A DNA stretch of 5,517 nt from Bacteroidota bacterium. Lineage in GTDB: Bacteria; Bacteroidota; Bacteroidia; Chitinophagales; Chitinophagaceae. Below are positions 1 to 4,430 of this stretch, in pieces (the stretch's first letter is position 1; every line of letters starts with the position of its first letter). The DNA is taken from positions 1 through 5,517 of the forward strand of contig JAEZJD010000258.1 in the NCBI GenBank assembly GCA_023436425.1. The letters are read 5' to 3'. The translations under genes were made by a program, and so were the position numbers. The notes under the pieces were generated by a model. That model saw only the letters and a list, made by a program, of their open reading frames with translations. It was not told where the DNA came from and did not search any database.

Positions 1-310
1 AAATTACGGTGATGCACTACGGATAGCTGCAAACAAACACGACGTGGTAGGAATAAAAGTTTATGACAAAATGGACCGGCGGCTTCCAAACATGGGAATG
101 GTAAGAATTGAAGATGCGGAAACAGGAAAACAACAGTGGATCGATACCAGCAGTGAGCTCGTGCGATACCAGCACGAACGTGAGTTCTTTCGAATTACAG
201 ATTACACGAATTATATTTTTAAGAAAAGTGGATGCAATCTGCTTCATGTGCGAACAGATGAAGATTACGCCAAAGTGCTTAAGCAATTTTTTATCAGTAG
301 AACTAAATGA
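1..310 (+). CDS. DUF58 domain protein of the MoxR/Bat cluster, C-terminal part (5' end outside window)
   Basis: This is the last 102 codons of a gene whose start lies before the window; the frame is open from base 2 and stops with TGA at 308-310. The visible part reads as the end of a DUF58 protein: an N-terminal segment about handling each call ('DVVGIKVYD'), 'RRLPNMGMVRIEDAETG', then 'WIDTS' (fragment residues 46-50) and the closing 'RTDEDY' motif (84-89) followed by a short basic tail. DUF58 proteins are VWA-like partners of MoxR-type AAA+ ATPases; their biochemical role is poorly defined, and a cytoplasmic or membrane-associated scaffold is usually assumed. The next gene starts inside this stop codon (ATGA overlap at 307-310), and a BatA gene follows, which supports membership of the Bat operon. 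I expect moxR just upstream, but it is not visible. The family call is from recognition of the sequence, not a search. Confidence 0.85.
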   Translation, partial: NYGDALRIAANKHDVVGIKVYDKMDRRLPNMGMVRIEDAETGKQQWIDTSSELVRYQHEREFFRITDYTNYIFKKSGCNLLHVRTDEDYAKVLKQFFISRTK

Positions 311-1179
311 TGAAGCGACGGCATCTTTTGTGGGCACTTCTATTTCTCTATAAAATACCGGCTGCGCAGCCGGTATCCGCATCTGTAGATAAATCCGGGA
401 TATTAATAGGAGAACAAATTCAGCTCCAGCTCAAAGCTTTTTTTCCTGCTGATCAGCAGCCTGCTTGGTTTACCATCGACACCATTCCGCATTTTGAGAT
501 TCTGGATAAATCCAAAATCGATACGGTGAAGGTGCAACAAGAAATTGTTCTCTCTCAAACTATAACGCTAACCAGTTGGGATTCGGGAAAGTGGATAATA
601 CCACCTTTTAGATTAGGCGCGGCGGAAACAAAAGCTGTCGCTGTCAAGGTGAGTTGGGCGCTTCCCTTCGATCCAAACAAACCTTACAACGACATTAAAG
701 ACATTAGAGATGTAAAGGTTAAGGAGCCTTCAAATTGGTATTGGTATTTTCTTGCTATCATTTTGTTGATAGTCATATTGATGCTGCTTTTTTCAGGAGA
801 GAAAAAAAAAGAGAAGCCTGTTTCTGAATTAGATGTAAATGCCTACCAAAAAGCATTGCAACAAATAGATGCGCTGCAGCACGACGGCACTGCAGACAAC
901 AATTCAAAAGACTATTTTGTCAGATTGATCAATATTTTTCGCTGGTATTTGCAAAAGGGAAAGGGCATTCAATCTTATTCAAAGACTACCGGTGATCTCA
1001 GCATTCAATTGGAGCGGTTACACCTGCCACAAGATCAGTTCACCGTGCTAGTGCAAACGTTGAGATTATCCGATATGGTTAAGTATGCAAAATATCGTCC
1101 TGAGCTACAGGAAAGTAAAAATGCATTGGTTGTAATACGGGATGCAATTGTTGCAATTGAAAATAAAGATGCTGTATAA
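307..1179 (+). CDS. Membrane protein with BatD-like periplasmic domain, between DUF58 and BatA genes
   Basis: A 290-residue protein. Residues 1-25 look like a signal peptide (basic MKRRH, hydrophobic core WALLFLY, then a polar end with AAQPVSA), although the core is short and is followed by a lysine (K16). Residues 25-120 are beta-rich and begin 'ASVDKSGILIGEQIQLQL', the style of BatD/oxygen-tolerance N-terminal domains. A strong transmembrane helix covers about 144-163, followed by a basic stop-transfer cluster (GEKKKEK) and a mostly helical cytoplasmic part (about 175-290) that resembles the tail of DUF4381-type proteins. The topology is therefore outside-TM-inside. It starts at ATG 307 or ATG 310; the first overlaps the DUF58 stop by 4 bp (ATGA), which suggests translational coupling. 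Its 3' end overlaps batA by 11 bp. I infer that it links the envelope VWA protein to the MoxR/DUF58 side; the actual activity is unknown. Confidence 0.8.
   Translation: MMKRRHLLWALLFLYKIPAAQPVSASVDKSGILIGEQIQLQLKAFFPADQQPAWFTIDTIPHFEILDKSKIDTVKVQQEIVLSQTITLTSWDSGKWIIPPFRLGAAETKAVAVKVSWALPFDPNKPYNDIKDIRDVKVKEPSNWYWYFLAIILLIVILMLLFSGEKKKEKPVSELDVNAYQKALQQIDALQHDGTADNNSKDYFVRLINIFRWYLQKGKGIQSYSKTTGDLSIQLERLHLPQDQFTVLVQTLRLSDMVKYAKYRPELQESKNALVVIRDAIVAIENKDAV
355..376. repeat. 22-bp perfect palindrome inside the signal-peptide codons of the BatD-like gene
   Basis: The two half-sites ATACCGGCTGC (355-365) and GCAGCCGGTAT (366-376) are exact reverse complements, with no spacer and no mismatch. As RNA it can fold into a 9-bp GC-rich stem with a GCGC tetraloop, beginning 49 nt after the start codon at 307. 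Symmetry breaks at the next base on each side (A354 against C377). On the plus strand no T-run follows it, so it is not a normal intrinsic terminator in the direction of the operon; on the minus strand TTTTATAG follows, but no minus-strand gene is present there. Its role (mRNA structure, protein-binding site, dispersed repeat, or chance) is not known. Confidence 0.75.
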
Positions 1180-2167
1180 CTGGTTTGAAAATATCGTATT
1201 CGCGAACGTTTGGATGCTGCCGTTTTTACTGCTGATTCCGGTAGTTGCGTGGCTGAGATACCGTACATCAAATGCACTGAAATCGTCGTTGACTGTGTCG
1301 ACTGTGGATACCTTCAAAGTGAAGACGGGAAAAAATTTTTTAAATGGTTTGTTGTTTTGGCTCCGCATGCTCACGATTGCAGCACTGATTCTTGCTCTGG
1401 CACGTCCTCAAATTCAAAACTCGCAATCAAAAACAAAAGGACAGGGGATTGATATTGTCCTTTGCATTGATGTAAGCGGCAGCATGCTCGCACCGGATTT
1501 CGGCAGGAGAAGAATTGATGTAGCTAAAGACGTGGCAGCAGATTTCATTCGGCGTCGTCCTGTTGATCAGATAGCGCTTGTAATCTTTTCGGGGGAAAGT
1601 TATTCTTTGTCGCCCTTAACCACCAATCACGATGCGTTGTTGGAGCAGGTAAAAAGTTTGCGCAGCGGCATGTTGCAAGACGGTACCTTGATAGGAGAAG
1701 GTCTTGCTACATCAGTCGAACGTTTAAGCCAAAGCAGTTCAGCGTCAAAAGTGGTGATACTGCTAACAGACGGAAAAGAAGAACCGCCGCCCACCAGGAT
1801 TATTGATCCACACACCGCATTGGAAATTGCGAAAGCAAAGAGCGTAAAGGTGTACACAGTTGGTATGGCTGCTGCTCCGGGAAGTGCCGCCGCAAGAGCC
1901 ATTGGGATGAGAGATGCTACCACTGCATTGGATGAAGCGATGTTGACACGGATAGCCCGCGAAACCGGAGGCGCATACTTTCGGGCTACAGACGAGGAAG
2001 GTTTGCGAGAGATATATGCCCGGATTGACCGAATGGAAAAATCAAGTTTCGAGCGGATTACAAAAGCAAAAGTGGATGAGCAATATGGCTACCTGTTAAT
2101 TGCAGCATTATTTTTTCTATTTCTCGAAATCACCCTTAGATATACTTTATTGCGTACTTTTCCTTAG
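1169..2167 (+). CDS. batA: BatA-type VWA-domain membrane protein
   Basis: A 332-residue protein with the usual BatA layout and size. There is an N-terminal membrane helix (about 14-30), a second helix (about 57-78), a VWA domain (about 94-285) and a C-terminal helix (about 305-325). The metal-ion-dependent adhesion site is complete: D101-x-S103-x-S105 in 'IDVSGSM', T173 in 'QDGTLIGEG', and D201 in 'LLTDG'. The VWA domain should face the periplasm, where members of this family are thought to bind protein partners through a divalent metal. I chose ATG 1169 because 'MLYNWFENIVFANVWMLPFLLLIP' matches the common start of BatA proteins; an upstream in-frame ATG at 1142 would add nine residues lying deeper in the previous gene. 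The chosen start overlaps the upstream gene by 11 bp, and rsgA follows after 2 bp. BatB, the second VWA protein often found next, is absent at this position. Confidence 0.9.
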   Translation: MLYNWFENIVFANVWMLPFLLLIPVVAWLRYRTSNALKSSLTVSTVDTFKVKTGKNFLNGLLFWLRMLTIAALILALARPQIQNSQSKTKGQGIDIVLCIDVSGSMLAPDFGRRRIDVAKDVAADFIRRRPVDQIALVIFSGESYSLSPLTTNHDALLEQVKSLRSGMLQDGTLIGEGLATSVERLSQSSSASKVVILLTDGKEEPPPTRIIDPHTALEIAKAKSVKVYTVGMAAAPGSAAARAIGMRDATTALDEAMLTRIARETGGAYFRATDEEGLREIYARIDRMEKSSFERITKAKVDEQYGYLLIAALFFLFLEITLRYTLLRTFP

Positions 2168-2169
2168 AG

Positions 2170-3099
2170 ATGAAAGGAGTTGTTTACAAATCGACTGGCA
2201 GTTGGTACAGCGTTAAAGATGAGTCAGACAGGTTGTGGAACGCCAGGATCAAGGGCGTGATTAAATTAGATGATATTTCATCCACCAATCCCATTGCCGT
2301 TGGAGATATAGTTGATTTTGAACCGGAGCCGGAAGGCGACCGCACTGCGATAATAACCTTTATTCATGATCGCTCGAACCAGATAGCGAGGCAATCTCCG
2401 CGCATCAAGCATCAGCAACACATTGTAGCAGCTAATCTTGACCAATCGGTTTTGATTGCCACAGTTAAAGAACCGCGAACATCGCAAGGATTTGTTGACA
2501 GATTTCTTGTTGGTTGCGAAATGTATCATGTGCCTGCCATCGTGGTATTCAACAAAATTGATCTCTACAAAGAAAAAGAACTCAAAAAGCTGGCATCGTT
2601 TGATCAGTTATACAGTGCTATCGGTTATAAAGTTTTTGCCGTAAGCACAAAAACGGGTGAAGGAATTGGCGAGTTAAACAAGGTGCTAAAAGGAAAAACA
2701 TCGCTCATCAGCGGCCACAGTGGTGTGGGAAAATCCAGTTTTATCAATGTATTAATCCCCGGAGCGCAGTTGCGTACAAAGGATGTGAGTGGCTGGAGTG
2801 GAAAAGGATTACATACCACCACATTTGCGGAGATGTTTGATTTGCCATTCGGCGGAAGAATTATTGACACGCCGGGAATGCGGGAGTTCGGATTGATGGA
2901 TGTGGAGCGGCAGGAGTTATCCGGCTATTTTCCAGAAATGCGGGAGAGGCTAAACGACTGCCAGTTCAACAATTGCTTGCATATTAACGAACCAGGATGT
3001 GCTGTAAAAGAAGCCGTCATCAACGGTGAAATATCAGAAGACCGGTACGTGAGCTACTACAATATTTTAGAGTCGCTTCCGGAGCAGAAATGGAGTTGA
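2170..3099 (+). CDS. rsgA: Small ribosomal subunit biogenesis GTPase RsgA
   Basis: A full-length 309-residue RsgA (YjeQ), a circularly permuted GTPase that checks late maturation of the 30S subunit and hydrolyses GTP on the ribosome. The order of parts is as in the family: an N-terminal OB-fold (about 1-65, starting 'MKGVVYKSTGSWY'); then the G4 motif N128-K-I-D131; G5-like 'VSTKTGEGI' (158-166); the P-loop G1 'GHSGVGKSS' (182-190); the G2 threonines in 'LHTTT' (214-218); and G3 'DTPG' (233-236). The C-terminal zinc site is C264, C269, H271 and C277. All key residues are present, so the protein should be active. The gene starts 2 bp after batA, so it is probably read from the same mRNA as the envelope genes. 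No Shine-Dalgarno precedes the ATG, which is usual in Bacteroidota. Confidence 0.97.
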   Translation: MKGVVYKSTGSWYSVKDESDRLWNARIKGVIKLDDISSTNPIAVGDIVDFEPEPEGDRTAIITFIHDRSNQIARQSPRIKHQQHIVAANLDQSVLIATVKEPRTSQGFVDRFLVGCEMYHVPAIVVFNKIDLYKEKELKKLASFDQLYSAIGYKVFAVSTKTGEGIGELNKVLKGKTSLISGHSGVGKSSFINVLIPGAQLRTKDVSGWSGKGLHTTTFAEMFDLPFGGRIIDTPGMREFGLMDVERQELSGYFPEMRERLNDCQFNNCLHINEPGCAVKEAVINGEISEDRYVSYYNILESLPEQKWS

Positions 3100-3143
3100 T
3101 GTGAAAAACGACAATGGACTTTGTAAGAGTGCGGCGATTTCTA

Positions 3144-3168
3144 CCGGTTATTGATCTGCAATGATCGG
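3144..3168 (+). terminator. Candidate terminator hairpin after rsgA
   Basis: In the 75-bp gap between convergent genes, CCGGTTATTG (3144-3153) pairs with CAATGATCGG (3159-3168) over 10 bp, with two G-U pairs and the 5-nt loop ATCTG. It lies 45 nt after the rsgA stop. The two wobble pairs are stable only in the plus-strand RNA (the minus strand would have two A-C mismatches), which points to the rsgA transcript. The following tract is only CTTTAG, so this is a weak intrinsic terminator at best. Confidence 0.45.
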
Positions 3169-3174
3169 CTTTAG

Positions 3175-3507
3175 TCACGCTATTTTCTGATGATAATCCA
3201 AATTCATCAGCTTTCCTTCCAACACGTTTGCCAGTTCGACTACTGCTTTGTTATCACGCCTTCTTGCATCTTTCGTTTTCGTAGGGAACATAGAAATTCC
3301 ATTATAAATGCTGTAATGGAGCGTAAGCGAATAATGTCCGAGATGAAAGTCCCAGCTGATGGCGTCGAAATCATCTTCTTTGTTAATGAAGCTAACCTTC
3401 AGCTGATCCTGAAGGATGTCGGCTACCTGGTAAAAACGTTTCAAACCACCGTCTCCGTCGATGACGGCTTCTGTGCAGCCAAGAGTTGTTCGTAGGGTGA
3501 GGCTCAT
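3175..3507 (-). CDS. Conserved-looking hypothetical protein, 110 residues
   Basis: I do not recognise a named family. From ATG 3507 (minus strand) the product is 110 residues, soluble, with no signal peptide and no membrane segment. It starts 'MSLTLRTTLGCTEAVIDGDG', continues with a helical-looking part ('KRFYQVADILQDQL'), a central 'NKEDDFDAISWDF' acidic/aromatic stretch, then 'LTLHYSIYNGISMFP', and ends with a helix 'AVVELANVLEGKL'. This alternation suggests a small alpha/beta domain. The organised composition, with few rare residues, speaks for a real gene. An in-frame ATG at 3561 would add 18 residues, but they look random (SLLSINCILNDLN), so I prefer 3507. It is the last gene of the minus-strand block, 93 bp after the lipoprotein gene, and could have its own promoter: an A/T-rich TAAATTTT lies just upstream of the start. 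Function unknown. Confidence 0.7.
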   Translation of the reverse strand: MSLTLRTTLGCTEAVIDGDGGLKRFYQVADILQDQLKVSFINKEDDFDAISWDFHLGHYSLTLHYSIYNGISMFPTKTKDARRRDNKAVVELANVLEGKLMNLDYHQKIA

Positions 3508-3600
3508 TGGGTAAAAATTTAAATCATTAAGAATACAGTTTATAGACAATAAAGATGTCAATTTAGTTGCACAATTGCAATAGCTGTGCCCCGACTTTTA

Positions 3601-3777
3601 TTATGATTTAAACTTTGGCTGTTTTTTGTTGTAGCTGCCGTCAATTAATTTTTCAGCGCCTACATTTTTACCGTTGGTGCCGCAGCCGTACTTTGGACCG
3701 AAAGCCTTGTTCCATAAGCTGCAGGAGCTTAGGAGAACGACGCAGAAGATGCCAATTATGTAGAACTTAGTTTTCAC
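3601..3777 (-). CDS. Very small lipoprotein (58 residues), probable GTG start
   Basis: From GTG 3777 (minus strand) the product has a textbook lipoprotein signal: a short basic start (K2, K4), a hydrophobic core 'FYIIGIFCVVLL' and the lipobox L16-S17-S18-C19. Lipidation at C19 leaves a mature peptide of 40 residues containing 'KYGCGTNGKNVGAEKLIDG' and a basic end (KKQPKFKS). No acidic export signal follows the cysteine. The pattern C-x-x-N-G-K-N-V-G-A-E-K-L reminds me of other very small Bacteroidota lipoproteins, but I know of no function. The first in-frame ATG (3834) would give 77 residues with a 24-residue charged stretch before the hydrophobic core and a 23-bp overlap with the carbonic anhydrase-like gene; I find this less likely. 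With the GTG start the gap to that gene is 34 bp, so the two are probably co-transcribed. Confidence 0.72.
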   Translation of the reverse strand: MKTKFYIIGIFCVVLLSSCSLWNKAFGPKYGCGTNGKNVGAEKLIDGSYNKKQPKFKS

Positions 3778-3811
3778 TATTTGGGTTTTAGTGATAACGT
3801 TAAAGTGTCGA

Positions 3812-4351
3812 TCATATTGTTTTATCTGCTTCATTCGACGTGTCAAACCATTTGGCATAGCGCACATAGTTATTGGAAATACGATGAATTTCTCCTTCCA
3901 ATTTTTCTGGCGAAATCTCTTTAACCTTTCTTGCCGGCACTCCCGCATAAATCGCACCACCTTCGCAAACGGTGCCTTCCAGCACAACCGCCCCTGCAGC
4001 GATGATTGTATTACTATGCACAATGGCTTCGTCCATCACTATTGCTCCCATGCCAATTAGCACATTATTATTGATAGTGCAACCATGCACAATTGCATTG
4101 TGCCCTATCGAAACGTCATCGCCGATAATTGTCTTCGATCGTTTGAAAGTGCAGTGAATGACAGCGCCATCCTGAACATTTACCTTATTTCCCATCTGAA
4201 TCCTGTTCACATCGCCACGGATAACGGCATTAAACCACACGCTACACTGATCGCCCATTAATACATCGCCAACAATAGTAGCATTGGGAGCAATGAAACA
4301 ATCTGCGCCCCATTTTGGAAACTTATCTTCAACAGGAAGGATGATGGCCAT
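3812..4351 (-). CDS. Gamma-class carbonic anhydrase-like hexapeptide-repeat protein (YrdA/PaaY group)
   Basis: A 179-residue left-handed beta-helix protein, the usual length for the YrdA/PaaY/CamH group. It opens 'MAIILPVEDKFPKWGADCFIAPNATIVGDV' and carries hexapeptide repeats through about residue 140, ending in the family's 'YAGVPARKVKEIS' (135-147) and a C-terminal helix. The zinc/iron ligands of gamma carbonic anhydrases are visible: H66 ('VIHC'), H84 and H89 ('IGHNAIVHGC', with the expected five-residue spacing). The structural R45 and D47 ('VIRGDVNR') and Q60 ('NVQDG') are also present. The proton-shuttle loop of the archaeal Cam enzyme is missing, as is normal in this subgroup, whose members may be weak carbonic anhydrases or acyl-transferase-like thioesterase helpers. 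A cytoplasmic trimer is expected. It is divergent from the aminotransferase gene and heads a minus-strand pair with the small lipoprotein. The substrate is not settled by sequence alone. Confidence 0.93.
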   Translation of the reverse strand: MAIILPVEDKFPKWGADCFIAPNATIVGDVLMGDQCSVWFNAVIRGDVNRIQMGNKVNVQDGAVIHCTFKRSKTIIGDDVSIGHNAIVHGCTINNNVLIGMGAIVMDEAIVHSNTIIAAGAVVLEGTVCEGGAIYAGVPARKVKEISPEKLEGEIHRISNNYVRYAKWFDTSNEADKTI

Positions 4352-4392
4352 AAATACTCTGATGTTGCTGCAAATTTCCGTAAGTGAAACAA

Positions 4393-4414
4393 CTTTGAAC
4401 TTTAAAGTTTAAAG
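4393..4414. promoter_or_regulatory. 22-bp imperfect palindrome, candidate operator in divergent intergenic region
   Basis: CTTTGAACTTT (4393-4403) is followed directly by AAAGTTTAAAG (4404-4414); ten of eleven positions are complementary (only G4397 against T4410 fails). Its core AACTTTAAAGTT (4398-4409) is an exact 12-bp palindrome. The unit AACTTT occurs three times forward (4391, 4398, 4419) and once inverted (4404-4409) in 34 bp. AAAGTTT (4404-4410) and AAACTTT (4418-4424) also form a 7-bp stem with a 7-nt loop. It sits between the two divergent genes and overlaps the promoter proposed below, so a repressor site is a reasonable but unproved reading; A/T-richness makes chance symmetry easier. 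Confidence 0.4.
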
Positions 4415-4425
4415 CTGAAACTTTG
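4394..4425 (+). promoter_or_regulatory. Candidate Bacteroidota-type promoter for the aminotransferase
   Basis: TTTG (4394-4397) is separated by 20 bp from AAACTTTG (4418-4425), which differs in one base from the Bacteroidota -7 consensus TAnnTTTG; the spacing fits the known 19-21 bp range. Transcription would then begin close to the ATG at 4431, giving a leaderless or nearly leaderless mRNA. The rest of 4352-4430 shows no Shine-Dalgarno. For the opposite gene only GAAATTTG (4378-4371, minus strand) resembles a -7 box, and no matching TTTG is upstream of it. Confidence 0.35.
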
Positions 4426-4430
4426 CTTCA

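Noticed and set aside
17..382. Open frame of 121 codons on the minus strand across the DUF58 and BatD-like genes
   Set aside because: It lies antisense to two well-supported genes, its composition is not protein-like, and its 'IPAAQPV' start only mirrors the palindrome at 355-376.
1142..1168. Upstream ATG that would lengthen BatA by nine residues
   Set aside because: The added 'MQLLQLKIK' does not fit the usual BatA start, and the overlap with the previous gene would grow to 38 bp.
1289..1305. GACTGTGTC-GACTGTG near-tandem repeat in batA
   Set aside because: It has only two short copies, explained by the repeated Ser/Thr-Val residues, with no sign of wider structure.
2173..2179. AAAGGAG, a perfect Shine-Dalgarno-like sequence just after the rsgA ATG
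   Set aside because: It has no start codon at a useful distance downstream, and it simply encodes the conserved Lys-Gly near the RsgA N-terminus; the upstream ATG is right by family comparison.
3508..3561. 18-residue N-terminal extension of the unassigned minus-strand protein
   Set aside because: The residues look like translated A/T-rich intergenic DNA; the domain-like sequence begins at the ATG at 3507.
3567..3580. TTGCA-CAAT-TGCAA hairpin between the lipoprotein gene and the 110-residue gene
   Set aside because: A 5-bp A/T-rich stem without a following T-run is too weak to call a terminator or regulatory element.
3715..3731. TAAGCT / AGCTTA inverted repeat at the lipobox codons
   Set aside because: A 6-bp stem with a 5-nt loop inside a coding region is common by chance and is explained by the Leu-Ser-Ser-Cys-Ser-Leu codons.
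3778..4023. Longer versions of the small lipoprotein starting at 3834 or 4023 (minus strand)
   Set aside because: They overlap the carbonic anhydrase-like gene and push the lipoprotein signal far from the N-terminus, where it could not work.
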